From Clostridia bacterium (lineage in GTDB: Bacteria; Bacillota; Clostridia; Christensenellales; Aristaeellaceae), in NCBI GenBank assembly GCA_017545905.1, contig JAFWXL010000049.1, positions 1 through 59,105 of the forward strand: 59,105 nucleotides of DNA. Direction: 5' to 3'. Positions 50,491 through 59,039 of this stretch are shown one piece after another; position 1 is the first letter of the stretch; each line of letters opens with the position of its first letter. Below the pieces are notes generated by a model that saw nothing but the letters and a program-made list of their open reading frames with translations, searched no databases and was not told the DNA's origin. A program made the position numbers and the translations under genes.

Positions 50491-51399
50491 ATGGGCGCTA
50501 CCCTTTTGATCATGGCTGCGGGCATGGGCTCGCGTTACGGCGGCAACAAGCAGGTTGACGGTCTCGGCCCGAATGGCGAGATCCTGATGGAGTACTCCAT
50601 CTATGATGCGATCCGTGCTGGTTTCGATCACGTTGTGTTCGTCATCAAGCCGGGCATGCAGGAGCTGATCGCCGGCATCTGTGGCGACCGTATCGCCAAG
50701 AAGGTCAAGGTCGATTATGCTTTCCAGGATTTTTCCAGCGTTCCGTCTTTCTATCAGATCCCGGCCGAGCGCGTGAAGCCGTTTGGCACTGTCCACGCCG
50801 TGCTTGTGGCCAAGGATGTTATTCATCAGCCGTTCTGCGTGCTCAACGCTGACGATTACTACGGCGTGTCTGCTTTCCAGGCTGCCTATGAGAAGCTCCA
50901 GACCATGAAGGCCGAAGGCGAGGCCTGCATGGTGGGCTACATGCTCAAGAACACTGTCTCCAAGAATGGCACCGTTTCCCGCGGCGTGTGCAAGTCTGAT
51001 GAGAACGGCTATCTGACCGAGGTTGTGGAAACGCTCAAGATCAAGCTGTGCGAAAACGGCGAGATCCGCGATATCGACGAGGGCGAACCGGGCAAGCTGC
51101 TCGACGCCGAGGCGCCGTCCAGCATGAATTTCTGGGGCTTCACCCCGTGGTTCTTCACCAAGCTGGAAGAGTACTTCAACAACTTCCTTAAGGGCCTGGC
51201 TCCGGATGCCATCAAGGCGGAAGCGCTGCTGCCGCGCATGGTGGACGACCTCATGAAGGCCGGCGAGCTGAAGGTTTCTGTCCTTACCACCGATGCTCAG
51301 TGGTTCGGCGTCACCTACAAGGAGGACAAGCCGAGCGTGCAGGCTTCCCTGAAGGCGCTGCATGACACCGGCGTGTATCCGGCTTCTCTTCACGAGTAA
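50491..51399 (+). CDS. NDP-sugar nucleotidyltransferase
   Basis: 302 residues. The N-terminal nucleotide loop LLIMAAGMGSRYGGNKQVDG is that of sugar-1-phosphate nucleotidyltransferases, and VLNADDYYG holds the metal-binding Asp pair. Codon bias indicates high expression. In related genomes this family often stands next to the NahK-like kinase (here at 17861, unlinked). Together they could activate a salvaged amino sugar or hexose: kinase to sugar 1-phosphate, then this enzyme to NDP-sugar. Substrate is not determined. Confidence 0.8.
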   Translation: MGATLLIMAAGMGSRYGGNKQVDGLGPNGEILMEYSIYDAIRAGFDHVVFVIKPGMQELIAGICGDRIAKKVKVDYAFQDFSSVPSFYQIPAERVKPFGTVHAVLVAKDVIHQPFCVLNADDYYGVSAFQAAYEKLQTMKAEGEACMVGYMLKNTVSKNGTVSRGVCKSDENGYLTEVVETLKIKLCENGEIRDIDEGEPGKLLDAEAPSSMNFWGFTPWFFTKLEEYFNNFLKGLAPDAIKAEALLPRMVDDLMKAGELKVSVLTTDAQWFGVTYKEDKPSVQASLKALHDTGVYPASLHE

Positions 51400-51410
51400 T
51401 CGCAGATGAC

Positions 51411-51453
51411 ATCCCGTGCGGCGCCGCTTGGTTCCGCATGGGATTTTTCCTTT
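51411..51453 (+). terminator. Terminator of the nucleotidyltransferase gene
   Basis: ATCCCGTGCGG/CCGCATGGGAT (one G-T pair) followed by TTTTTCCTTTTT. Confidence 0.88.
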
Positions 51454-51539
51454 TTGTTATCAGAATCCATTTGAAAAGCATCGGTATCGTCCGCAAAGAC
51501 GCAGGCTCTGCAGCGCTTTGACGGAGACGAACCCTGCCG

Positions 51540-51560
51540 CCGGCAGCGTGCCGGTTTTGT
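51540..51560 (+). terminator. Small hairpin before the sensor kinase gene
   Basis: CCGGCA-GCG-TGCCGG followed by TTTTG, 25 bp before the start codon. Could be an attenuator; no promoter was identified between the previous terminator and here. Confidence 0.5.
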
Positions 51561-51584
51561 ATGTATGAGAGGCGCAAAGGGCTT

Positions 51585-52520
51585 ATGAAACTCAAACCGA
51601 CGATGATCAAGGGCGACGTGCCGGGCCATGTCAAAGTCAGAAAGGCAGCGATGATCTCCATTGCCTTCAATATACTGGAGATTGTGGCGGGCCTGATGAT
51701 GATTGTGCTGGTCAACAGAATGCTGGCGGGCGGCGTGGAGGCCGGGATTGCCCGGCTGACGACGCTCGTATGCGTAACAATTGTGGGCTGGGGCGCAGTC
51801 AGCGACATCAGCTCGGCGCTCACCAGCCTGAATCTGGTACAGAAAACCAGAGAGCTAGAGCAGGCTTACGGTCAGCTCGAGGATCTCAACCGCGAAATGC
51901 GTGCCCAGCGCCATGATTTTCTGAATCATCTGCAGGTTGTCTACAGCCTTATCGAAATGAATGAGCCGGGCGAGGCGATGGCCTATATGGACAGGATTTA
52001 CGGCGATATGCAGCGCGTCAGCCGCATGCTGCGCACCGCCTGTCCCGCTGTCAATGCGCTGATTCAGGCCAAGCTGGCCGAGGCGGATGAGCGCGGCGCG
52101 CAGCTCAAGCTCTCTATCGCAGCCAAATGGGACGACGAACTCATGCCCGCATGGGAAATCTGCCGCGTTCTGTCCAATCTTATCGACAATGCGTTGGATG
52201 CGGCCTGTTCGGCGGAGCATCCCGAAGGGGAGAAGCCGACGGTCGAGCTGGTGCTGGGCGAGGACCTTCGCAGCTGGTTCTTCTCCGTGCGCAATAACGG
52301 CCCTGCCATCAGTGAAAAGGCGCGGGCGCGCATGTTTGAGCCCGGCTTCACCACCAAGGCGACGGGGCAGGGCATGGGGCTATACATCGTCAGTCAGACG
52401 GTGGTCTCGCTTGGCGGCCAGATTGCCGTTGAATCGCGCGAAGGAGACACGGTGTTCTCCGGGTTTGTACCCAGAAAACGGTTGAAACTGACGGAAAATA
52501 GCGGGAATTATGAAGAATAA
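51585..52520 (+). CDS. SpoOB-type sensor histidine kinase
   Basis: 311 residues; the ATG with AAAGGG upstream is chosen over one 24 bp earlier. Two N-terminal membrane helices (about 24-45 and 56-78), a coiled coil, then the phosphoacceptor motif RHDFLNHLQVVYSLIEM typical of SpoOB/CitA/AgrC-like kinases, and an ATPase domain with LSNLIDNALDAA, VRNNGPAI and GQGMGLYIV. No response regulator gene is adjacent, so its partner is elsewhere. Confidence 0.85.
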   Translation: MKLKPTMIKGDVPGHVKVRKAAMISIAFNILEIVAGLMMIVLVNRMLAGGVEAGIARLTTLVCVTIVGWGAVSDISSALTSLNLVQKTRELEQAYGQLEDLNREMRAQRHDFLNHLQVVYSLIEMNEPGEAMAYMDRIYGDMQRVSRMLRTACPAVNALIQAKLAEADERGAQLKLSIAAKWDDELMPAWEICRVLSNLIDNALDAACSAEHPEGEKPTVELVLGEDLRSWFFSVRNNGPAISEKARARMFEPGFTTKATGQGMGLYIVSQTVVSLGGQIAVESREGDTVFSGFVPRKRLKLTENSGNYEE

Positions 52521-52564
52521 TCGGAAAAGAATGACGAAACCATAAACTGAATGAGCAAAAAGTG

Positions 52565-52593
52565 TTGACAAATTAACATATCTGTAATAAAAT
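52565..52593 (+). promoter_or_regulatory. Promoter of the peptidoglycan-binding repeat protein
   Basis: Perfect TTGACA (52565-52570), 17-bp spacer and TAAAAT (52588-52593). The 85-nt leader contains a GTCCGC-AGACA-GCGGAC hairpin before the GAGGGG ribosome site. Confidence 0.8.
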
Positions 52594-52685
52594 TGTTCCA
52601 TGATGATATGGATGGGCGTATATATCCGTCCGTCCGTCTGTCAAGCAGTCCGCAGACAGCGGACACGAAAGAGGGGATAACCATT

Positions 52686-55574
52686 ATGAGAAACAGGATC
52701 ACCAAACGCTTTGCGATGCTGGCGATTCTGTGCGTGCTGATCATGGCGCTTGCTGCGCCGGCGCTCGCCGCCAGCTACAGCAGGGTTTATGGCCAGACGC
52801 AGGACAGAATCCGCGTGCGTGCAGGCGCATCCTCCGGCGCGACGATTCTTGACAACATTGTCAAGGGCGCGTGCGTCTATGTCACCGACTCCAAAACGAG
52901 CGGCGGCGACACCTATCTGAAGGTGAACTATCGCAACAGCGATGGCAACATCAGCATCGGCTGGGTCCGTATGGCCGACGGCAATGAGACCTATGTGAAG
53001 ATTCTCAGCGCTGATCAGGCTCAGAAGACATTCTCTGTCAAGAACGGCAATCTGCCCAGCAAGAGGGTCGGTACGTTTACCGCGGCTCAGCGCAATGCAG
53101 CTGCCGCCGGCACGTCTACCGCCAGCAAGGGCAGCAGCGTGGATACCAACACCATCAAGAGCGTGCAGACCATGCTCAAGGAGCTCAAGTATTATTCCGG
53201 CGAAGTGACCGGCAACGTGGGCAGCAAGACCGAAACGGCGATCAAGCAGTTCCAGAAGGAATATGATCTGACTGCCGACGGCGTTGCGGGCCCGAAGACC
53301 GTCGCCAAGCTGGAGGCTGTCTATAACGACAAATACGGCTCCGCTTCTTCCTCCGGCTCTTCCGGTTCCGGCCTCAGGCTGGGCTCCACCGGTGAAAAGG
53401 TTCGCAATCTCCAGCAGGATCTGACCACGCTGGGCTACTACTGGGCCGATATCACCGGCAGCTTCGGCGCCAAGACCCAGACCGCTGTCAAGAGCTTCCA
53501 GCAGAAGAACGGCCTGACTGCCGACGGCGTCGCCGGCACGAAGACCCTCAATGCGATTGCGTCTGCAATCGATCGCAAGGGCGGCACGAGCGCCGGTTCT
53601 TCCTATGCCAGCGGCACCTCCCTGAAGCTTAACAGCCAGGGCAGTGCGGTCACGCAGCTGCAGACCGATCTCAAGCAGCTCGGTTATTACTACGCAGACA
53701 TCACCGGCAACTTCGGCGAGAAGACCGAAGCGGCCGTTAAGGATTTCCAGAAGGACAAGGGCCTCTATGCCGACGGCGTGGCCGGCGGCAAGACGCTCGA
53801 CGCCATTGAGGCGGCGATCAAGGCCGCAGGCGGCTCTTCCACCAGCAGCACCACGGGTCTGAAGCTGGGCGCGACGGGCGAAAAGGTTCGCCAGCTGCAG
53901 CAGGACCTGACGGCTCTGGGCTATTACTATGGCGATATCTCCGGCCACTACGGTTCTTTGACGCAGGCTGCGGTTAAGAAGTTCCAGAAGGCCAAGGGTA
54001 TCGGTCAGGACGGCATTGCCGGCACGAGCACGATCAATGCCATCGCGGCTGCGCTGGGCAGCAGCGGCTCCTCCTCCGGCAGCACCTCTGTGCGCGAAGG
54101 CGACAAGAACAGCACCGTTCTTGAGCTGCAGACCATGCTCAAGGAGCTCTCCTACTACTATGGCGATCTGACCGGCAGCTACGGCACCCTGACCAAGCGT
54201 GCTGTCCGCCAGTTCCAGGACGATCACGATCTGACTGTGGACGGCGTGGCCGGCCCGAAGACGCTGGCTATGCTGCGCAGCCTGACCGGCCGCACCAGCA
54301 GCGATTCCAGCAGCGCCACCGGCAGCATCACCAGCTCTTCCGTGGCTGAGGCGAATTCCTACTTCCTCATCAATCAGGACAATGTGCGCCTGCGCACCAC
54401 GTATTCTCTCAGCTCCGCGGCAAAGACCACGATGGATGACGGACATCCGGTTCAGGCGACCCGCAAGTACAATGTCGGCGGCACGACGTGGTACTATATC
54501 ACCGTCAGGAAGAACAGCGGCGTTTACAGCGGCTATGTCCGCGCTAAGGTGCTCACCAGCGTGACGCGCGAAACCTTTATCAGCAATGGCGGCAATGTGA
54601 ACCTCGATACCGCTGGCGGCGAGATTCTGGGCATGATCCGCATCACTGCCAACAGTGTCAGCATCCGCGAGACGGCCAGCTCCAGCTCCACCAAGATGGG
54701 CACGGCCAACAAGGGTGATGTGTTCCACTACATCAATACGGTGGATAACTGGTTCCAGATTCAGTCCGGATACTGGATTAAGAAGGATTACGTCGCCGTC
54801 ATGACCGAATCCGAGGTCGATTCCTACATCGGCAGCGGCAGCTATGCCGGCGGCACCTATCGCGAGGGAGACAGGGGCTCCATGGTTCAGTGGATCCAGG
54901 AGGCGCTTGACGAGCTCGACTACTACAGCGGCGAACTGAGCGGCCACTATGGCAGCAAGACCAAGGAAGCTGTCCGCAAGTTCCAGCGTGATCACGATCT
55001 CTCTGCGGACGGCGTTGCCGGCCCGAAGACGATCGCCAAGATCATGGAGTCGCTCAACAACAGCACGATCGGCTCCGGTACCGTTACGCTGGATAAGACG
55101 AAGGCTATCTTCAATATCCCGTGGACGACCATGAAGTCGAAGAACGTGATCGGCAATACGCTGACCCTGACGGATATCGGCAAGAATGTTTCCTTCAAGG
55201 TCAAGGTTCAGTCCACCGGCAACCACGCCGACGTTGAGCCGGTGACGGCCAACGACACCAAGGTGCTCTGCAGCCTCTACGGCGTGGCGACGTCCAGCCA
55301 GCTGGAGACGCAGAACAAGTATCAGCGCCGCGTGGTCATCGCGACTAACTCTGAGGGTAAGCAGTTCATCGGTTCCATCTATGCGATTCCGCACGGTTTG
55401 GATACGGTTTCCGGCAACGACTTCGATGGTCAGTTCTGTCTCCACTTCAAGGATTCTACGGTCCACAGCGGCGGAGGCTCCATCTCTGACAGCCAGAACC
55501 ATCAGGCGAAGATCTCTTCTGCGGCGGCTTCCCTGAAGGCCAGCGGCTACACGATTCTGACTGAGTACCCGTAA
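52686..55574 (+). CDS. Secreted peptidoglycan-binding repeat protein
   Basis: 962 residues; start at MRNRITKRFAML behind GAGGGG. A signal peptide (to about residue 30) precedes an SH3b-like domain (about 33-100). Five PG_binding_1 units follow at about 152-215, 229-295, 312-378, 391-457 and 468-535, each with the core GYYYxDxTGxxGxxT and DGVAGxxTL. Two SH3b-like domains (558-625, 650-705), a sixth PG unit (724-790) and a C-terminal domain (800-962) with IYAIPHGLD and FCLHFKDSTVHSGG complete it. No known hydrolase motif is visible. Probably a wall-anchored protein; the tail may be the active part. Confidence 0.85.
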   Translation: MRNRITKRFAMLAILCVLIMALAAPALAASYSRVYGQTQDRIRVRAGASSGATILDNIVKGACVYVTDSKTSGGDTYLKVNYRNSDGNISIGWVRMADGNETYVKILSADQAQKTFSVKNGNLPSKRVGTFTAAQRNAAAAGTSTASKGSSVDTNTIKSVQTMLKELKYYSGEVTGNVGSKTETAIKQFQKEYDLTADGVAGPKTVAKLEAVYNDKYGSASSSGSSGSGLRLGSTGEKVRNLQQDLTTLGYYWADITGSFGAKTQTAVKSFQQKNGLTADGVAGTKTLNAIASAIDRKGGTSAGSSYASGTSLKLNSQGSAVTQLQTDLKQLGYYYADITGNFGEKTEAAVKDFQKDKGLYADGVAGGKTLDAIEAAIKAAGGSSTSSTTGLKLGATGEKVRQLQQDLTALGYYYGDISGHYGSLTQAAVKKFQKAKGIGQDGIAGTSTINAIAAALGSSGSSSGSTSVREGDKNSTVLELQTMLKELSYYYGDLTGSYGTLTKRAVRQFQDDHDLTVDGVAGPKTLAMLRSLTGRTSSDSSSATGSITSSSVAEANSYFLINQDNVRLRTTYSLSSAAKTTMDDGHPVQATRKYNVGGTTWYYITVRKNSGVYSGYVRAKVLTSVTRETFISNGGNVNLDTAGGEILGMIRITANSVSIRETASSSSTKMGTANKGDVFHYINTVDNWFQIQSGYWIKKDYVAVMTESEVDSYIGSGSYAGGTYREGDRGSMVQWIQEALDELDYYSGELSGHYGSKTKEAVRKFQRDHDLSADGVAGPKTIAKIMESLNNSTIGSGTVTLDKTKAIFNIPWTTMKSKNVIGNTLTLTDIGKNVSFKVKVQSTGNHADVEPVTANDTKVLCSLYGVATSSQLETQNKYQRRVVIATNSEGKQFIGSIYAIPHGLDTVSGNDFDGQFCLHFKDSTVHSGGGSISDSQNHQAKISSAAASLKASGYTILTEYP

Positions 55575-55603
55575 TCCAATTGCCACCCCATCCCCTCTTT
55601 ATA

Positions 55604-55640
55604 CGAGGCGGCGCGAGCGATCGCGCCGCCTCGATTTTTT
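55604..55640 (+). terminator. Terminator of the repeat protein gene
   Basis: A 13-bp perfect stem CGAGGCGGCGCGA/TCGCGCCGCCTCG with a four-base loop, followed by ATTTTTT. Confidence 0.93.
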
Positions 55641-55672
55641 GGGGAGACCTCATCTGCATTCGTAATCTCTGC

Positions 55673-55701
55673 TTGACAAAGCGGGCAAAAAACAATATAA
55701 T
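55673..55701 (+). promoter_or_regulatory. Promoter of the alaS T-box unit
   Basis: TTGACA (55673-55678), 17-bp spacer and TATAAT (55696-55701), both perfect. Confidence 0.92.
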
Positions 55702-55707
55702 GTTGCC

Positions 55708-55942
55708 CGATATGAAAAGGCGATGAAGCGGAAAGAGCGCGCTTGACAGCCTGCGTGAAGCGAGCCGGGGATGGTGCAAGCCCGGCGGCAGGAACATGCG
55801 TGCAGCCCTCCGAAAAGCCTCCGGCGATGAGTCGGCCGTATGTCTGCGTTAAAGGCGAGAGAGGGTATGCCTTTTTGGCGTATCAACCGGAGTGGTACCG
55901 CGAATCGCGTCTGTTCGTCCCCGGGACGGCAGGCGTTTTTTT
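55708..55942 (+). promoter_or_regulatory. T-box riboswitch of alaS
   Basis: The T-box sequence GGAGTGGTACCGCG is at 55889-55902, with the Stem I distal part GAAGCGAGCCGGGGATGGTG and AAGCCCGG near 55757-55785. The overlapping terminator combines CGTCTG/CAGGCG and CGTCCC/GGGACG pairings and a T-run (55908-55942). Uncharged tRNA-Ala would stabilise the antiterminator and let alaS be transcribed. The specifier codon was not assigned with certainty. Confidence 0.9.
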
Positions 55943-56082
55943 ATTACTTGGCGTAAAGCAGAGTCCCGTGCCTGCGGGCACGGCCAAAGGGCTTATCGAT
56001 CGCCCTTTGGAAACCTTCTCATCCCAAAGAGACGCAGGCGATGATTTTGTTTACGCAGAACGAAAAGGAGAGAAATCAAGCT
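55943..56082 (+). other. Post-terminator leader of alaS
   Basis: Two further hairpins, CCGTGCC/GGCACGG (about 55964-55981) and CCAAAGGGC/GCCCTTTGG (55984-56010), lie between the T-box terminator and the ribosome site AAAGGAG. No ORF is supported. Confidence 0.6.
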
Positions 56083-57888
56083 ATGAAGAAGATGACTTCC
56101 GGCGAGCTGCGCAGCATGTGGCTCAGTTTCTTCAAGAGCAAGGGCCACGCTGTGATCCCCAGCGCTTCCGTCATCCCGGAGAATGACCCGACCGTGCTCT
56201 TCACCACCGCGGGCATGCATCCGCTGGTTCCGTATCTGCTGGGCAGCAAACACCCGGCCGGCACCCGCCTGACTGACGTGCAGAAGTGCATCCGCACCGG
56301 CGATATCGATGAGGTCGGCGATGCTTCCCACCTGACCTTCTTTGAGATGCTGGGCAACTGGTCCCTTGGCGATTACTTCAAGAAGGACATGATCGCCTGG
56401 TCCTGGGAGTTCCTCACCAGCGAAGAGTATCTGGGCCTTGATAAGGACAAGCTCGCCTTCACCGTCTTTGAGGGCGAGGGCGATATCCCGCGCGACGACG
56501 AGGCTGCCGGCTACTGGATGGAGCAGGGCGTCAAGCCGGAGAATATCTACTTCCTCGGCCGCAAGCACAACTGGTGGGGCCCGGCGGGCCAGACCGGTCC
56601 GTGCGGCCCGGATACTGAGATGTTCATCATCCGCGATCAGGAGCCCTGCGGTCCGAATTGCTCCCCGGCCTGCTCCTGCGGCCGCTTCATGGAGATCTGG
56701 AACGATGTGTTCATGCAGTACAACAAGAACGCCGAAGGCCAGTATGTGCCGATGGAGAAGAAGAACGTCGATACCGGCATGGGTCTGGAGCGCACTGTCT
56801 GCACGCTGAACGGCTGCAAGTCCGTCTATGAGACCGACGCCTTCACCGGCATCCTCGCCAAGATCTCCGAGCTCTCCGGCAAGGGCTACGAGGATGATGC
56901 AGATACCACCAAGGCCTTCCGCATTGTTGCCGATCACCTGCGTACCGCCACCTTCATCATGGGCGATCCGCGCGGCGTGTCCCCGAGCAACGTCGACCAG
57001 GGCTACGTGCTGCGCCGCCTGATCCGCCGCGCTGTGCGCTATGGCATGGGCATCGGCATGGGCGAAGGCTTCACCTGTGAGATTGCCAAGGTGATCATCG
57101 ATCAGTATGCCGAGGTCTATCCGGAGCTCAAGCAGAACGAGGCGTTCGTGCTCGAACAGTTCAAGCTGGAGGAGACCCGCTTTGCCCGCACCCTGCGTCA
57201 GGGCGAGAAGGAATTTGCCAAGGTCGTCTCCCGTCTGGGCGAGAAGACCGTTATCGACGGCATCGATGCGTTCCATCTCTACGACACTTTCGGCTATCCG
57301 ATCGAGATGACGATCGAGCTGGCCAATGAGAAGGGCCTGACCGTCGATGAGAAGGGCTTTGCCGATCACTTTGCCGCGCATCAGAAGCTGTCTCAGGCGG
57401 GCGCTGAGCAGCGCTTCAAGGGCGGTCTGGCTGATCACAGCGCACAGACCGCGCGCCTTCACACCGCAACCCACCTGCTGCAGGCGGCGCTGCGCCGCGT
57501 GCTGGGCGACGAGGTCGCGCAGAAGGGCTCCAACATCACCGCCGAGCGCCTGCGCTTTGACTTCAAGTTCGGCCGCAAGGTGACCAAGGAAGAGCTTGCG
57601 CAGGTTCAGGCGCTGGTCAACGAGTGGATCGCCGCGGACGTGCCGGTCGTGATGACCGAGACCACCGTCGAGGCCGCGAAGGCCGAGGGTGCGATCGGCC
57701 TGTTCGAGAGCAAGTATGGCGAGCAGGTCCGCATGTACACCATGGGCGAGTATTCCAAGGAAATCTGCGGAGGCCCGCACGCCAGCCATACCGGCGAGCT
57801 GGTTTCCTTCAAGATCCAGAAGGAAGAGTCCTCTTCCGCCGGCGTTCGCCGTATCAAGGCGGTTATTGGCGCCGATCCCAACAACTGA
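56083..57888 (+). CDS. alaS: Alanine--tRNA ligase, short form
   Basis: 601 residues against about 870-880 for ordinary AlaRS. Start MKKMTSGELRS behind AAAGGAG. The aminoacylation core is complete (RTGDIDEVGDASHLTFFEML, GMGLERTVC). The editing domain is intact with HTATH (460-464) and C562/H566 (CGGPH). The protein stops right after the editing domain: the coiled coil and C-Ala domain are absent, and a terminator follows 13 bp later, so this is not a recent truncation. An unusual Cys-rich segment CGPNCSPACSCG (189-200) sits where standard enzymes have a shorter loop. Confidence 0.9.
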   Translation: MKKMTSGELRSMWLSFFKSKGHAVIPSASVIPENDPTVLFTTAGMHPLVPYLLGSKHPAGTRLTDVQKCIRTGDIDEVGDASHLTFFEMLGNWSLGDYFKKDMIAWSWEFLTSEEYLGLDKDKLAFTVFEGEGDIPRDDEAAGYWMEQGVKPENIYFLGRKHNWWGPAGQTGPCGPDTEMFIIRDQEPCGPNCSPACSCGRFMEIWNDVFMQYNKNAEGQYVPMEKKNVDTGMGLERTVCTLNGCKSVYETDAFTGILAKISELSGKGYEDDADTTKAFRIVADHLRTATFIMGDPRGVSPSNVDQGYVLRRLIRRAVRYGMGIGMGEGFTCEIAKVIIDQYAEVYPELKQNEAFVLEQFKLEETRFARTLRQGEKEFAKVVSRLGEKTVIDGIDAFHLYDTFGYPIEMTIELANEKGLTVDEKGFADHFAAHQKLSQAGAEQRFKGGLADHSAQTARLHTATHLLQAALRRVLGDEVAQKGSNITAERLRFDFKFGRKVTKEELAQVQALVNEWIAADVPVVMTETTVEAAKAEGAIGLFESKYGEQVRMYTMGEYSKEICGGPHASHTGELVSFKIQKEESSSAGVRRIKAVIGADPNN

Positions 57889-57901
57889 TCCATCTTACGA
57901 C

Positions 57902-57934
57902 AAAAATCCCGCGAATTATTCGCGGGATTTTTTT
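57902..57934 (+). terminator. Terminator of alaS
   Basis: AAATCCCGCGAA-TTA-TTCGCGGGATTT followed by TTTT. Confidence 0.93.
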
Positions 57935-58115
57935 GTTGTATTGCGATGCATTGCGTCGAATCGGCGGGCGGAATGCTGTCTGAATTGCAGAGAAAAGAAA
58001 GAATTAAGGCGAATATGTGAATTTTATGTAATAATTAGATGGCTTTTGTTTAATAATTGCGACATATTTTTGCAGAAGCAGCCATAGTATAGGATCAGAA
58101 AGGGAGGCTGATCAA

Positions 58116-58808
58116 ATGATGGTGCGTACAGATCGGTGTATACCGGATACCCTGCAGATGGCGGCTCTGGCCCATGACCTGCGTACGCCCATGTGTGTGG
58201 CGGCAGGCGCGGCACAGATGGCGCTGGAGGCAGGCGGAAGGGATGTCAGTGCAAACCTGCGGCAGATTCTGCAGGCAGTAAGCGCGATGGACAGAATGCT
58301 GGCGATGATGAGCGCAGACGAAAGCAGCGCATCATTCACAGGAGAGATGCTTCAAGAAGAGCTGGCGGCGATGACGGAAGGCAAGGCACAGCAGAAGGGG
58401 CAGAATCTCAGTATAGATCTGTCTGCGCTGGATGGCTGGATGCTTGAAGCGGATTATGCGGCGCTGTGCCGCCTGCTGACCAATCTGCTTTGCAATGCGG
58501 TGAAATATACGCAGGAGGGCGGCGAGATCACACTGCGCGCGCAGCTGCTGATGCCGCCGTGGCGCAGCCGAACGGCGTGGCTGCGGCTGATCATCGCAGA
58601 CAATGGCATGGGCATGAAGAAAGCATTTATGCGCAGGATGTATACGCCGCATGCGCGTGCGGAAGAGAGCGCGCATCTGCCGGGCAAAGGATTGGGTCTG
58701 GCGATTGTGAAAAGGCTGATCCGGGAAATGCGCGGCACGATTCATGTGAAAAGCCAGTGGCAGAAGGGCACGGTATTTACGGTGACTGTACCCGTGACGC
58801 GGCGATGA
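58116..58808 (+). CDS. Soluble histidine kinase without partner
   Basis: 230 residues, no membrane segment and no sensor domain: the phosphoacceptor is at H20 in ALAHDLRTPMCVAAG. The ATPase domain has LLTNLLCNAVKYT, IIADNGMGM and GKGLGLAIVKRL. AGGGAGG at eight bases supports the ATG. The upstream 180 bp are AT-rich, but no clear promoter could be fixed. No response regulator is adjacent within the window. Confidence 0.85.
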   Translation: MMVRTDRCIPDTLQMAALAHDLRTPMCVAAGAAQMALEAGGRDVSANLRQILQAVSAMDRMLAMMSADESSASFTGEMLQEELAAMTEGKAQQKGQNLSIDLSALDGWMLEADYAALCRLLTNLLCNAVKYTQEGGEITLRAQLLMPPWRSRTAWLRLIIADNGMGMKKAFMRRMYTPHARAEESAHLPGKGLGLAIVKRLIREMRGTIHVKSQWQKGTVFTVTVPVTRR

Positions 58809-58816
58809 ATAGAAAT

Positions 58817-58839
58817 AAGCCCTGCAGCAGCAGGGCTTT
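58817..58839 (+). terminator. Probable terminator of the soluble kinase gene
   Basis: AAGCCCTGC-AGCA-GCAGGGCTT with a minimal T-run (TTTC). Confidence 0.55.
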
Positions 58840-58927
58840 CACAGAGGCTGTCAGAGGCAGCTGCAGAATATCACACCGTCCATCCGGCTGTTTGCAGGCG
58901 AGGCCATGGCTCAGAAAGAAGGATATA

Positions 58928-58959
58928 ACAAAAAACGCTGACCTCAAACGAAGTCAGCG
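58928..58959 (-). terminator. Terminator of a leftward gene
   Basis: On the minus strand CGCTGAC/GTCAGCG with a 10-base loop followed by TTTTTTGTT. A second small hairpin GGGTGC/GCACCC (59021-59038) lies between it and the stop codon at 59040. Confidence 0.82.
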
Positions 58960-59039
58960 ATCTTTGGCTAATCCGGTTGATTGTGATACAACCGCTTTCA
59001 TGCACCAGGTTGAAAAATCTGGGTGCATTTTTGCACCCG

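Noticed and set aside
57889..58115. Remnant of a C-Ala coding region after alaS
   Set aside because: A strong terminator begins 13 bp after the stop codon, and the DNA beyond is AT-rich without alanine-tRNA-synthetase-like codons.
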